Position numbers and translations under genes: made by a program
Source of the DNA: Eubacterium maltosivorans
GTDB taxonomy: Bacteria; Bacillota; Clostridia; Eubacteriales; Eubacteriaceae
Length of the DNA: 64,000 bases
Direction: 5' to 3'
NCBI RefSeq assembly: GCF_002441855.2
Contig: NZ_CP029487.1
Location: 1,302,001 to 1,366,000 of the forward strand
Notes under the pieces: model-generated
Database searches by the model: none
The model's input: only the letters and a program-made list of their open reading frames with translations
What the model was told of the DNA's origin: nothing
In this document: positions 40,353 to 49,043 of the stretch, one piece after another
Layout: every line of letters begins with the position of its first letter
Numbering within the stretch: the first letter of the stretch is position 1

Positions 40353-42113
40353 CTAATCCACAGTTACTGCATCGAACTTACAAACGCTGGCACATTTGCC
40401 GCACTTAATACATTTTTCCTGATCGATAACGTGAACCTTCTTAGGCGCGCCCGAAATGGCCTCAACAGGACAGTTCCTGGCGCAACGGGTACAGCCGACA
40501 CATTTTTCTTCATCAATGCTGTAGGTAATCAAGGCCTTACAGCTGTGAGCTGTACATTTATGTCTGTAAATATGATCTTCATACTCGTTTCTGAAATAAC
40601 GCAGCGTGGTAAGAACCGGATTTGGCGCTGTCTGGCCAAGGCCACACATAGAACCTTCCTTAACTTTGAGACAGAGCTCTTCGAGAAGCTCGATATCGCC
40701 GTCGCGTCCATTGCCTTCTGTGATACGTGTCAGAATTTCAAGCATACGCATGGTTCCGATACGACAGTAGTTGCATTTACCACAGGATTCTTTGCGGGTA
40801 AAATCCAGAAAGAAACGTGCCATATCAACCATACAGGTGGTCTCGTCCATGACAACCATCCCACCGGAGCCCATAATCGCGCCGGTTTTAGTAATAGAAG
40901 GGTAGTCGATAACTGTGTCCACCAGCTCAGCTGGAACACATCCGCCGGATGGCCCGCCCATCTGAACAGCCTTAAAAGCCTTGTCATTTTTAATCCCGCC
41001 GCCGATATCATAAATGACATCACGAAGAGTTAAACCCATTGGGATTTCCACCAGACCGCCTTTTTTGATTTTACCGGTTAAGGCAAACACTTTTGTCCCC
41101 TTAGAGTTTTCATTTCCGAGCTGTCCATAGGTTTCACCGGAGTTTCTGAAAATCCACGGCACATTTGCGTAGGTTTCAACGTTATTAATATTGGTTGGCT
41201 TTGCCCAGTAGCCTTTCTGTGCCGGGAATGGCGGTTTGAGACGAGGCATTCCGCGTTCACCTTCAAGCGATGCGATTAAGGCGGTTTCCTCACCACAGAC
41301 AAAAGCACCGGCACCTGCTTTAATTCTCAGATCAAAGCTGAAGTCTGAGCCAAAAATATTTTTGCCCAGATACCCTTTTTCCCGAGCCTGTCCGATGGCA
41401 TTTTCAAGACGCTTGATGGCCAGCGGATACTCGGCACGGACATAGACAACACCCTGTGCGGCGCCAATGGCCTTAGCGGCAATGATCATTCCTTCAATGA
41501 GCGCGTGGGGGTCGCTTTCGAGCACAGACCGGTCCATAAAAGCGCCAGGGTCTCCTTCGTCTGCGTTACAGACTAAATACTTGACATCCCCTTTTGCCTT
41601 GTGGGCTTCGTTCCATTTAAACCATGTAGGGAAACCTGCTCCGCCTCGGCCGGCCAGTCCAGCCACCTTAACAGTGTCGATGATTTCTTCTGGTGTCATT
41701 TCATTAATCGCTTTTTCAGCTGCTTTATAGCCGTCAACAACCAGATAATCCTCAATGCGTTCCGGATCGATCACGCCGCAGTTCTGGAGCACCACACGCT
41801 TTTGTTTAGCGATCATTTCCTTATCCTGCGCTGCCATTTCCAGATCTGTAATATTTTTCTGTCCAAGAATATGTTCATCTACAATGCGTTCGACATCACC
41901 GGTGTCTACATTGACATAAGTAATCTTATTGCCAGAAGGATCGACCACATCCACGATGGGCTCCAGATAACAGGTGCCGATACAACCGGTTTTTTCGAGA
42001 TCAATGCTCAGATTCTTTGCAGCCATCTGATCTTTAAAGGCTTCCTCCACCTTTGCGGCGCCAGCAGCGATACCGCAGCTTCCCTGTCCAATGATCACTT
42101 TATAGTTTTTCAT
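40353..42113 (-). CDS. NuoF/HydB-like NADH-binding flavin subunit
   Basis: A 586-residue subunit. A thioredoxin-like [2Fe-2S] domain (residues 1-90, GSCGIAAGA and GCIGTCYLEP) precedes the NuoF core. That core has FMN/NADH binding in GLAGRGGAGFPTWFKW, CNADEGDPGAFMDR and FVCGEETALIASLEG, and a cluster in ESCGKCNYCRIGTMRM. Two ferredoxin-type clusters end the protein (CVGCTRCARNCP and CIKCGKCASVC). In Hyd and Stn complexes this subunit holds the flavin where electrons bifurcate between NAD and ferredoxin. It lies 15 bases upstream of the fusion gene and 3 bases after the NuoE-like gene: one operon. Confidence 0.93.
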   Translation of the reverse strand: MKNYKVIIGQGSCGIAAGAAKVEEAFKDQMAAKNLSIDLEKTGCIGTCYLEPIVDVVDPSGNKITYVNVDTGDVERIVDEHILGQKNITDLEMAAQDKEMIAKQKRVVLQNCGVIDPERIEDYLVVDGYKAAEKAINEMTPEEIIDTVKVAGLAGRGGAGFPTWFKWNEAHKAKGDVKYLVCNADEGDPGAFMDRSVLESDPHALIEGMIIAAKAIGAAQGVVYVRAEYPLAIKRLENAIGQAREKGYLGKNIFGSDFSFDLRIKAGAGAFVCGEETALIASLEGERGMPRLKPPFPAQKGYWAKPTNINNVETYANVPWIFRNSGETYGQLGNENSKGTKVFALTGKIKKGGLVEIPMGLTLRDVIYDIGGGIKNDKAFKAVQMGGPSGGCVPAELVDTVIDYPSITKTGAIMGSGGMVVMDETTCMVDMARFFLDFTRKESCGKCNYCRIGTMRMLEILTRITEGNGRDGDIELLEELCLKVKEGSMCGLGQTAPNPVLTTLRYFRNEYEDHIYRHKCTAHSCKALITYSIDEEKCVGCTRCARNCPVEAISGAPKKVHVIDQEKCIKCGKCASVCKFDAVTVD

Positions 42114-42116
42114 CGC

Positions 42117-42635
42117 CTACGCCTCCTGTTCCTTCAGTTCTGTTAAGATGTTAACCACTTTATCCTTTGTGAGCTGACCATAGGTTTCACCGTCGATCAT
42201 CATAACCGGCGATAAAGAGCAGCAACCCAGACATGCGACGTTCTCTAAAGTAAAAAGACCGTCCTCAGTGGTCTCCCCTTCTTTGATACCGAGATGCTCG
42301 ACAACAGCTTCCTCGATCATCGAAGACCCATTAACATGACAGGCCGTTCCCTGGCAGAGCATGATCAAATGCTTACCGACAGGATTCATACGGAACTGGG
42401 CATAAAAAGTTGCAACACCGTATATTTTCGCTACTGGAATGTCTGTTTCACGAGAAATATACAGCATTAAATCCGGAGAGAGATAGCCGTAGGTTTCCTG
42501 CGCCTTCTGCAGGATGGTAATCAGGCTCCCTGCTACATTGGCATACTCATCCAGAACTGCATCTAATTCTGGAAATTTTGGTTCATCCTGACAGCCGCAG
42601 CCGCAGAGATGGTCATGATGGTGTTCGTGATTCAT
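42117..42635 (-). CDS. NuoE/HydC-like [2Fe-2S] subunit
   Basis: A 172-residue thioredoxin-fold ferredoxin subunit. The cluster cysteines are in MLCQGTACHVNGS and NVACLGCCSLSPVMMID; the upstream helix bundle has LQKAQETYGYLSPDLMLYI. The N-terminus MNHEHHHDHLCGCGC carries an unusual His/Cys string that might bind metal. It is the first gene of the three-gene redox operon. Confidence 0.93.
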   Translation of the reverse strand: MNHEHHHDHLCGCGCQDEPKFPELDAVLDEYANVAGSLITILQKAQETYGYLSPDLMLYISRETDIPVAKIYGVATFYAQFRMNPVGKHLIMLCQGTACHVNGSSMIEEAVVEHLGIKEGETTEDGLFTLENVACLGCCSLSPVMMIDGETYGQLTKDKVVNILTELKEQEA

Positions 42636-42723
42636 AATTACTCCTTACTTTTTTCTTCCTGACTTAACAGGCTTCCTCAACTTCTTCCACTTGCACAATG
42701 TATCCAATTTTTTTAAAGAAATT

Positions 42724-42749
42724 TTCCCGCTTTAAGGATAAAACGGGAA
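42724..42749 (-). promoter_or_regulatory. Inverted repeat in the redox-operon leader
   Basis: TTCCCGCTTTA and TAAAACGGGAA match at 10 of 11 positions around a 4-base spacer. It lies between the promoter and the first gene, so it can act as an RNA hairpin or a repressor site. Confidence 0.45.
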
Positions 42750-42800
42750 TGTTTTGCGGTAATATTTTCTTATTCTATAATATAAATCCTTATTGATTTT

Positions 42801-42828
42801 ATTATACTACTATTTCTAAAATTTGCAA
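42801..42828 (-). promoter_or_regulatory. Promoter of the redox operon
   Basis: TTGCAA (42823-42828), 16 bp, TATAAT (42801-42806) on the minus strand. The leader to ATG 42635 is about 160 bases. Confidence 0.5.
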
Positions 42829-42858
42829 GTCTTTCTTGCGAATTTTTTCACTTTTATT

Positions 42859-43764
42859 CTAATAAATTTTTCTTTCATTCTTCATCTCAATGGTTTCTCC
42901 TGTCTGAGTTGCTGCAGCTGCCTTTTTACTGGGAATAAGGGTCAGTATAATCCCACACAAAATAGCCGCAAAGCCACAAATCGTATAAAAGCTCGGGACC
43001 TCACCCACAAAGAAAAAGACGAAAACAGGGTTAAGTATTGGCTCCAGCAGCGATAGAATCGACGCTTCAAACGCAGATACCAACCGGACCCCTTTGAGAA
43101 AAAACAGGTAAGAAATACCAATTTGAAAGACTCCGAGCAATACAAGGTATAACCAGTTTACAGTGGGGATGCCTGAAAAAGATATCTGGCTGTGCATAAA
43201 CACAAGCATTACTCCAGCCATGATAAAATTGATAAATCCAATGATAGTGATATCATTCATCGGATACTTTTTCTCCATAAAATACTGTTCGAGCGCGTAA
43301 GCAATACCTGCCGACAAGGCCAAAAGGTTTCCTGCCATGGCAGTCGCATTCCCCGAGGCATTCAACGGGTCGCAAAAAATAATAATAATACCGGCCAGAA
43401 TCGTAACCCTTGGAATAAACTCCCACGCGACCAGCTTCTTTTTACCGCCGATAAGATAAGCCAGATACAGCCACAAAGGCGCTGTACACTGCAATATAAT
43501 CGCATTGGCGGCAGTTGTCAGCTTAGTGGCAATGACAAAGCTGATGGTTAGATAGGTATAGGAAATAATAAGCCCGATATAATTTTTGCTGAACTTGATT
43601 TCTTTCCATTTTATAAACGGCAGAAAAACACACCCTGCAATCAAACTTCTTGCAAAAGCAATGCTAATTGCACTCGCTTCAATGCTTTTAATCAAAAGGC
43701 CGCCTGTGCTCATTAGCGTGACGGCCAGTAAAATAAAGCATGCTCCTCTATTTTTTGAATTCAT
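42859..43764 (-). CDS. EamA/DMT-family transporter
   Basis: A 301-residue integral membrane protein with ten hydrophobic helices in two EamA repeats. The first repeat starts ACFILLAVTLMSTGGLLIKS, and the second has EASILSLLEPILNPVFVFFF, a hallmark of the family. These drug/metabolite transporters usually export amino acids or metabolites. The gene follows ilvN almost directly, hinting at export of branched-chain products, which is inference. ATG 43764 is used; a GTG at 43776 right after the ilvN stop is also possible. Confidence 0.88.
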   Translation of the reverse strand: MNSKNRGACFILLAVTLMSTGGLLIKSIEASAISIAFARSLIAGCVFLPFIKWKEIKFSKNYIGLIISYTYLTISFVIATKLTTAANAIILQCTAPLWLYLAYLIGGKKKLVAWEFIPRVTILAGIIIIFCDPLNASGNATAMAGNLLALSAGIAYALEQYFMEKKYPMNDITIIGFINFIMAGVMLVFMHSQISFSGIPTVNWLYLVLLGVFQIGISYLFFLKGVRLVSAFEASILSLLEPILNPVFVFFFVGEVPSFYTICGFAAILCGIILTLIPSKKAAAATQTGETIEMKNERKIY

Positions 43765-43776
43765 TCCCTGCAGCAC

Positions 43777-44265
43777 CTAAATCATCCGGTGGCCTCTTTG
43801 AAGGCCAGTATCGCCGGAGCGCACAAATTCCAAAATTCCATATGGCTCAATCATATTAAAAAACGCATCGACCTTATCCCGGGTACCGGTGATTTCAAGT
43901 ACCAGGCTTTCGCGTGCCACATCTACAACATTGGCTCTGAATAAATTAGAAATTTCTACAATGTTGGAGCGGGTTTCGTCGTTGGCTTTGACCTTAATAA
44001 ACACTAGTTCCCTGCGAATTGAATCCTCCGGTTTAAGCTCAATGACCTTGATGACGTCGATAAGTTTGTTTAGCTGTTTTTTTATCTGGGCAAGAATATG
44101 CTCATCGCCCGTAACCGTTATGGTAATGCGAGATACCTGAGCATCCTCTGTTGTGCCGACAGTCAGGCTGTCAATATTATAGCCGCGCCTTGCAAAAAGC
44201 CCTGCAATACGGCTTAAAACCCCAAAGTTATTTTCAACTAAGAGGGATAAACAATAGTTTTCCAT
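43777..44265 (-). CDS. ilvN: Acetolactate synthase small (regulatory) subunit
   Basis: A 162-residue regulatory subunit. The N-terminal ACT domain begins CLSLLVENNFGVLSRIAGLF with RRGYNIDSLTVG; a second ACT-like domain follows (ELVFIKVKAN to VLEITGTRDKVDAFF). It binds valine and confers feedback inhibition on the large subunit. It lies 10 bases downstream of ilvB. Confidence 0.96.
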   Translation of the reverse strand: MENYCLSLLVENNFGVLSRIAGLFARRGYNIDSLTVGTTEDAQVSRITITVTGDEHILAQIKKQLNKLIDVIKVIELKPEDSIRRELVFIKVKANDETRSNIVEISNLFRANVVDVARESLVLEITGTRDKVDAFFNMIEPYGILEFVRSGDTGLQRGHRMI

Positions 44266-44275
44266 GGCTTCTCTC

Positions 44276-45922
44276 CTAAATCTTTATAAAGTCTTCATGA
44301 ACCTGACATTCAATCAGAGTCGGCCCGTTGTGGGCAATGGCGTCATTCAAGGCCGCTTCGGCCTCTGCATTGGTGCTCGCCTGATACCCTTTAATGCCAT
44401 ATGCCTCAGCCAACTTCATAAAATCAATGCTGAAATTAATGTCTGTCCCACTGTAATGATTTTTTCCGTAATTATCATGCTGAAGCTGACGCACCATTCC
44501 AAGCTTGTGGTTATTGATCATAATAATGTTGATATTCAGGTTATGTTCTGCGATAACCCCCAGCTCGCCCATGGACATCTGAAAGCTGCCATCGCCGCAA
44601 ATTGCAAAGATCTGTTTCGGGTTTTCCCGTGTCGCAAAGGCAACGCCACCGGCCGCTGGAATGCTGTATCCCATAGTCCCCAAGCCGCCTGAAGTAAAAT
44701 AATGCCGGTCCTTGCAAACCTTAAAATACAGCGCAGACCAAATTTGATTCAGCCCGACATCTGCAACGACGGTCGCATTATCCGAAGCAATCTCCCCTAA
44801 CTTTTCAAACAGAAGCTTGGGATTCACCAGGCCCAGTTCCAGATGTGTATCATACAAAAGCGGATGATTTTCCTTGATAATCTCAATGGTTTTCAACCAG
44901 TCCCTGGTATCCTTTTTCAAATCCTTCTGGATCAGATCCAGTAAAACCGTACGTGCATCGCCTACAATGGGTACATTGGTATCATCAATGTTTTTCCCGA
45001 TTTCTGCAGGGTCAATATCAATGTGGATGAGCTCCATATCATTGATCATATCCATCAGGTTATTGGTTCCCCTGTCAGACATCCGGGCGCCTACGCAGAT
45101 ACAGAGATCTGCTGCCTCTAAAATTTTATTCGAATACTCAAAGCCATGGCTGCCGGCAATCCCGCAGTACAACGGATTGTCTTCCGGAAAACACCCAATC
45201 CCCATCAGTGTAGTGATAACAGGAATCCCATTTTGTTCTGCAAAGGTAAGGAGTTCTTTTTCGGCATAGCTTAAAACCACGCCACCGCCGGCATAAATGA
45301 TCGGACGCTTAGCTGCTTTCATCTTTCTGATCGCTCTCCGTATCTGACCCGTATGTCCCTCGTAGGTTGGCTTATATCCCCGTATTTCTACCTTCTCACA
45401 ATATTTGATACTTTTGAGATTCGTATTCTGCACATCTCTTGGAATATCAATCAAAACAGGACCTGGCCGGCCTGTGGAGGCAATGTGAAATGCTTCTCTT
45501 ATAATCCGCGGAATATCTGCCGCGTCCTGAACCAGATAAGAATGTTTTGTAAATGGTTCAGTGGCACCGGTAATATCCGCTTCCTGAAAAGCATCCGTTC
45601 CAATAAGATCTCTGTTAACCTGTCCTGTAATGGCAACAAGCGGAATAGAGTCTAAATAAGCGGTAGCGATTCCAGTGACCATATTGGTTGCCCCCGGACC
45701 AGAGGTTGCCAGGCAGACACCTACCTTGCCAGACTCTCTTGAATAACCGCTGGCGTAATGGGGTCCTGCCTGTTCATTCCGGACCAGCACATGCTGGATG
45801 GGTGATTCACGAAATGCTTCGTATAAGGGCAGCAGCGCACCGCCCGGATAACCGAAGACAACCTCCACATTCTCTTTCTCCAAACACTTTAAAATTAATT
45901 TTGCCGCTAACAGTGGAATCAC
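44276..45922 (-). CDS. ilvB: Acetolactate synthase large (catalytic) subunit
   Basis: A 548-residue ThDP enzyme that condenses pyruvate to acetolactate in valine/leucine/isoleucine synthesis. The N-terminal domain has VVFGYPGGALLPLY, the catalytic Glu in LVRNEQAGPHYASGYSR and ATSGPGATNMVTG; the ThDP motif is GDGSFQMSMGEL with a matching Asn-rich loop. The start is unsure: GTG 45922 directly abuts AAAGGGA, leaving no spacer, while an in-frame CTG at 45913 is 8 bases away. Heads the ilvB-ilvN-EamA operon. Confidence 0.95.
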   Translation of the reverse strand: MIPLLAAKLILKCLEKENVEVVFGYPGGALLPLYEAFRESPIQHVLVRNEQAGPHYASGYSRESGKVGVCLATSGPGATNMVTGIATAYLDSIPLVAITGQVNRDLIGTDAFQEADITGATEPFTKHSYLVQDAADIPRIIREAFHIASTGRPGPVLIDIPRDVQNTNLKSIKYCEKVEIRGYKPTYEGHTGQIRRAIRKMKAAKRPIIYAGGGVVLSYAEKELLTFAEQNGIPVITTLMGIGCFPEDNPLYCGIAGSHGFEYSNKILEAADLCICVGARMSDRGTNNLMDMINDMELIHIDIDPAEIGKNIDDTNVPIVGDARTVLLDLIQKDLKKDTRDWLKTIEIIKENHPLLYDTHLELGLVNPKLLFEKLGEIASDNATVVADVGLNQIWSALYFKVCKDRHYFTSGGLGTMGYSIPAAGGVAFATRENPKQIFAICGDGSFQMSMGELGVIAEHNLNINIIMINNHKLGMVRQLQHDNYGKNHYSGTDINFSIDFMKLAEAYGIKGYQASTNAEAEAALNDAIAHNGPTLIECQVHEDFIKI

Positions 45923-45957
45923 TCCCTTTACTTTAGTATAATTTAGTAATTCAGTCT

Positions 45958-45986
45958 ATGATATTATTTTTAAAATAAACTGTCAA
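45958..45986 (-). promoter_or_regulatory. Promoter of the ilvB operon
   Basis: TTGACA (45981-45986), exactly 17 bp, TATCAT (45958-45963) on the minus strand. The leader is about 30 bases, too short for a T-box or peptide attenuator. Confidence 0.7.
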
Positions 45987-46008
45987 GACTATTTTAAAAG
46001 ATAAAAAT

Positions 46009-47160
46009 TTAACGATATATCAACAATTTACCTAAGAGCGGCGTTTTAACGGTAATCGCCTTCTTAGGACACATTTCCTGACAACAGTAGCACCGAATGC
46101 ATTTATGATAATTGTAATGCGGCACACGGCCCTTGTGTGTTTCCTTCCAGGTCAGCGCTTTATCCTCCAGAGGACAGGACGCGACACAGATACCACAGCG
46201 CACACAGCGCTCCTCAATGATAACGGGTTTTCTGGTAATCAACCCTCTGATTTTAGACAACTGGCCAATGGTGCTGTTCACCTCGGACCGGACTGGAATC
46301 CGCTCAACATTAAAGTTCCGGTTGACGTGGTCCTCCAGCTTTTCGCCGAGGATCTCAATTCTACCAGCGTCACCTGTGCCAAGTCCCATCTCTTCACCAG
46401 AAACAATTGTTGGCACATAAGACGGCTCCAGGTCCACCAAACGGGCAAAGGTAGCATCCAGAGCGACAGGATCATCTGAAACCAGCAGCAAATTCATGGC
46501 AACGGGTGTGCCTGACGCCGGGCCATTCCCCTCCATGGCGATAATCCCATCCATGACAAAAAGACGGGGCTTTATGCAGAGGTTCAAATCGACCAGCATT
46601 TTTCCAAATTGCAGGCTGTCAGGATAACGCGCGTGGCACGCTCCCTTATTAAATCCATAAACACAACCAAGCTGGTTTTTTACCGCACCGGTAATCCGTG
46701 TGAGACCGTGAGTTTTCATCTTACAGATGCTGATAATGGCATCGCTTTCCAAGACACCCTCAGCCAGTTCAAATTTCTTGGTCGTCACCCCTTCAGGATA
46801 AGCGACTGATTCTCCCTTTGAAAACTCCAAAAGTGAGATGTCATGCCGGTCGGCCACTTCCTTGATTCCTGCTTCCTCTGCAACCTTTTCAGGATTTCCG
46901 ATTCCCGGAGAATCGCCATAGCAGAGATGCTTACACGCCGCCTCTTCCAGAATGCGAACCACTGCTTCAAACACTGCCGGATGAGTCGTTACGGCACTTT
47001 CCTTTTTCTTACCGCGAAGCAGATTAGGCTTCAGTAAAATCTTTTCCTCGGGGCGGACAAAACGCTCGATCCCCCCCAGTGCTGATACGCCCTTCTTTAG
47101 AGCTTTATAAACAGCTTCTGTGTCATAGGAATCACATTGAATTAAAGCTACCTGAGACAT
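46009..47160 (-). CDS. DUF362 domain protein with two [4Fe-4S] clusters
   Basis: A 383-residue protein. The DUF362 domain has EKILLKPNLLRGKKKESAVTT-like start (residues about 40-60), YGDSPGIGNPEKVAEEAG and ICKMKTHGLTRITGAVKNQLG, with conserved Lys/Asp/Gly. Two ferredoxin motifs close it: CVRCGICVASCPLEDKAL and CIRCYCCQEMCPKKAI. Such proteins are common in anaerobes; the catalytic role is unknown. It follows the cvfB-like gene by 11 bases. Confidence 0.88.
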   Translation of the reverse strand: MSQVALIQCDSYDTEAVYKALKKGVSALGGIERFVRPEEKILLKPNLLRGKKKESAVTTHPAVFEAVVRILEEAACKHLCYGDSPGIGNPEKVAEEAGIKEVADRHDISLLEFSKGESVAYPEGVTTKKFELAEGVLESDAIISICKMKTHGLTRITGAVKNQLGCVYGFNKGACHARYPDSLQFGKMLVDLNLCIKPRLFVMDGIIAMEGNGPASGTPVAMNLLLVSDDPVALDATFARLVDLEPSYVPTIVSGEEMGLGTGDAGRIEILGEKLEDHVNRNFNVERIPVRSEVNSTIGQLSKIRGLITRKPVIIEERCVRCGICVASCPLEDKALTWKETHKGRVPHYNYHKCIRCYCCQEMCPKKAITVKTPLLGKLLIYR

Positions 47161-47171
47161 TCCTTACCTCT

Positions 47172-48032
47172 TTATTTGCCAGTCAGCTCGATGCCGTTGG
47201 CCGTCTGTTTTATTTTCTTTTCTTTCATCAGCTTGCCCAATGCGCGTTTAAAGGAGCTTTTGCTCATCTTAAACTCCTTGCTGATGATTGAAGGATTCGT
47301 TTTGTCATTATACGGCAGCATGCCGCCGTTTTTCTTCAACTTATCCAGAATTAAAAACGCATCCTTCGGTATTTCTTTATAAGCTTTTTTATTGGGGCTT
47401 AAAACCAGCTTGCCATCCTTACGAATCTCTGTGACTCTGGCCTTGATTTTATCGCCACAGTGAAAATCGGAGGTCATTTCTTTTTTCAGGATCATGCCGT
47501 GATAGGCGTTGTCTACAGCGACAAATGCTCCAAGCTCTGGATTGATCTGATAAATATACCCTTCAACCCAATCGCCGTCCTTATAGGGTGACTGAGCCTT
47601 TAGCAGCGGATAAACCTTCATGGTCGCACACAGACGGTTGCTCTTGTCAATATAAAGATTCACAAGGTATTCGCGCCCCTTCTGCACTCTTGTAATCTGC
47701 TCATGGTAAGGCAGCAAGAGATCTTTCTCCAGGCCCCAGTCCAAAAAGGCGCCGACCTTAGTGATGTCCACCACCCTTAAAGGCGCAAACTCGCCCAGCA
47801 TAATTTTGGGCTTTCTTGTCGTCGCGATGAGACGATCCTGGGAATCCCGGTAAACAAACGCCTCAATTTCATCACCAACCTTACAGTTTTCAGGCGCTTC
47901 CTTTTGCGGCAGCAGAACACTGTCCTTCTTTTTATCACTACTATCGCCTGCTGTTAAATATAAACCTACTGATGTCTGACGGTCAACCGTCAAATGCTGC
48001 ATTTTTCCTATTTCGATCACTTTACTTTCCAC
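47172..48032 (-). CDS. CvfB-like S1-domain RNA-binding protein
   Basis: A 286-residue protein built of successive S1/OB-fold domains and a C-terminal winged helix, as in CvfB/YitL. Visible segments: VGDEIEAFVYRDSQDRLIAT, VVDITKVGAFLDWGLEKDLLL, DGDWVEGYIYQ and the closing NPSIISKEFKMSKSSFKRAL helix-turn-helix. CvfB binds RNA and influences virulence-gene expression in staphylococci. GTG 48032 follows AAGGAATAA. Confidence 0.9.
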   Translation of the reverse strand: MESKVIEIGKMQHLTVDRQTSVGLYLTAGDSSDKKKDSVLLPQKEAPENCKVGDEIEAFVYRDSQDRLIATTRKPKIMLGEFAPLRVVDITKVGAFLDWGLEKDLLLPYHEQITRVQKGREYLVNLYIDKSNRLCATMKVYPLLKAQSPYKDGDWVEGYIYQINPELGAFVAVDNAYHGMILKKEMTSDFHCGDKIKARVTEIRKDGKLVLSPNKKAYKEIPKDAFLILDKLKKNGGMLPYNDKTNPSIISKEFKMSKSSFKRALGKLMKEKKIKQTANGIELTGK

Positions 48033-48073
48033 TTATTCCTTTTTTAAAATTTTGTATACAGATTTATCTTATT

Positions 48074-48102
48074 GCAAAAAATAGGACTTAAAAAGTCCTA
48101 TT
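48074..48102 (-). terminator. Terminator of the yloU-to-coaD operon
   Basis: ATAGGACTT and AAGTCCTAT are followed by TTTTTT on the minus strand, just after the coiled-coil gene. Confidence 0.85.
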
Positions 48103-48108
48103 CAGCCA

Positions 48109-48555
48109 TTACTTAATTTCTTTAATTTCTTTTCGGTTCGCTTCGATTTTATCGTTCAGCTCTTTCAGCTGTACCTGGAGGTTGTAGAGTATTTTATCCG
48201 AATAATGCTGTGTCCCAATACGCAACTCTTTAGCGCTTGCCTGAGCATTTTTTATGATCGTTTCTGCCTGAGCCGTGGCGGTTCTGGTAATTTCGTTGGT
48301 ATCAATCATTTCCTTCAACTTTTTCTCAGCTTCATTTTTGATCCGCTCTGCATCTCCTTCTGCTTCGACCATTATTTTTTTCTTCTGCTCTACTATTTCC
48401 CGGGCCTGTACCAGCTCTGCCGGCAGTTCCTCCCGTATTTCATCGATGATTTCCATTATTTCTTCGGGACTGACCAAAGCCTTTGACGAAAATGGCAGGG
48501 TATTTCCCTTTTCCACAAGTTCTTCCAATTCAGTTAGCAGTTCTAAAACCTTCAT
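48109..48555 (-). CDS. Coiled-coil protein of the coaD operon
   Basis: A 148-residue protein, almost all helical. After LLTELEELVEKGNTLPFSSK and a short acidic helix, heptads run from about residue 45 to the end (QAREIVEQKKKIMVEAEGDA, then KEMIDTNEITRTATAQAETI). The middle resembles the stalk subunits of ATP synthases, but no membrane helix exists. Homologous small proteins follow coaD in many clostridia. Its ATG overlaps the coaD stop by 4 bases. Possibly cell-division or cytoskeletal; unproven. Confidence 0.8.
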   Translation of the reverse strand: MKVLELLTELEELVEKGNTLPFSSKALVSPEEIMEIIDEIREELPAELVQAREIVEQKKKIMVEAEGDAERIKNEAEKKLKEMIDTNEITRTATAQAETIIKNAQASAKELRIGTQHYSDKILYNLQVQLKELNDKIEANRKEIKEIK

Positions 48556-49043
48556 TCTCTAGCATCCTTCCCATATTTTATCCGTATCGCTTTTTCAACA
48601 TGTGGAGGTATGAAATCTGACACATCCCCATCGAATTCCATAAGCTCCCGCACGACGCTTGAGCTCAAGTAGGAATATTGATTGTTTGTCACCATAAAAA
48701 AAGTTTCAACATCACTGTCCAGTTTTTTATTTGTCAGGGCCATCTGCAGCTCAAATTCAAAGTCCTGTACTGTCCGAAGGCCCTTCAGGATTACCTGGGC
48801 TCCTTTTGATTTTGCATAGTCCACCAGCAGAGAGGACGAAGCATCAACCTCTACGTTTTCCAAATGGGCCACACTCTCTCGGATCATCGCACACCTTTCC
48901 TCACTGGAAAACAGGTAATTCTTTTTATAATTTACCATTACGCACACAATGACCTTATCAAAATGCTTTGAGGCTCTTTCTATAATGTCCAGATGACCAA
49001 AGGTAACCGGGTCAAAGCTTCCGGGATACACAGCACTTCTCAT
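48552..49043 (-). CDS. coaD: Phosphopantetheine adenylyltransferase
   Basis: A 163-residue enzyme of coenzyme A synthesis: ATP plus 4'-phosphopantetheine gives dephospho-CoA. The nucleotidyltransferase motif is VYPGSFDPVTFGHLDII (T/HxGH), with LKGLRTVQDFEFELQMA and the YSYLSSSVVREL signature. ATG 49043 overlaps the rsmD stop in ATGA, so translation is coupled; the earlier in-frame TTG at 49061 is not used. Confidence 0.96.
   Translation of the reverse strand: MRSAVYPGSFDPVTFGHLDIIERASKHFDKVIVCVMVNYKKNYLFSSEERCAMIRESVAHLENVEVDASSSLLVDYAKSKGAQVILKGLRTVQDFEFELQMALTNKKLDSDVETFFMVTNNQYSYLSSSVVRELMEFDGDVSDFIPPHVEKAIRIKYGKDARE

Noticed and set aside
36831-42635. [FeFe]-hydrogenase or active formate dehydrogenase identity of the redox complex
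   Set aside because: No H-cluster cysteine motifs and no visible Cys/Sec molybdenum ligand in the FDH-like domain.
45923-46008. T-box or leader-peptide attenuator upstream of ilvB
   Set aside because: A consensus promoter leaves a leader of about 30 bases, too short for either.
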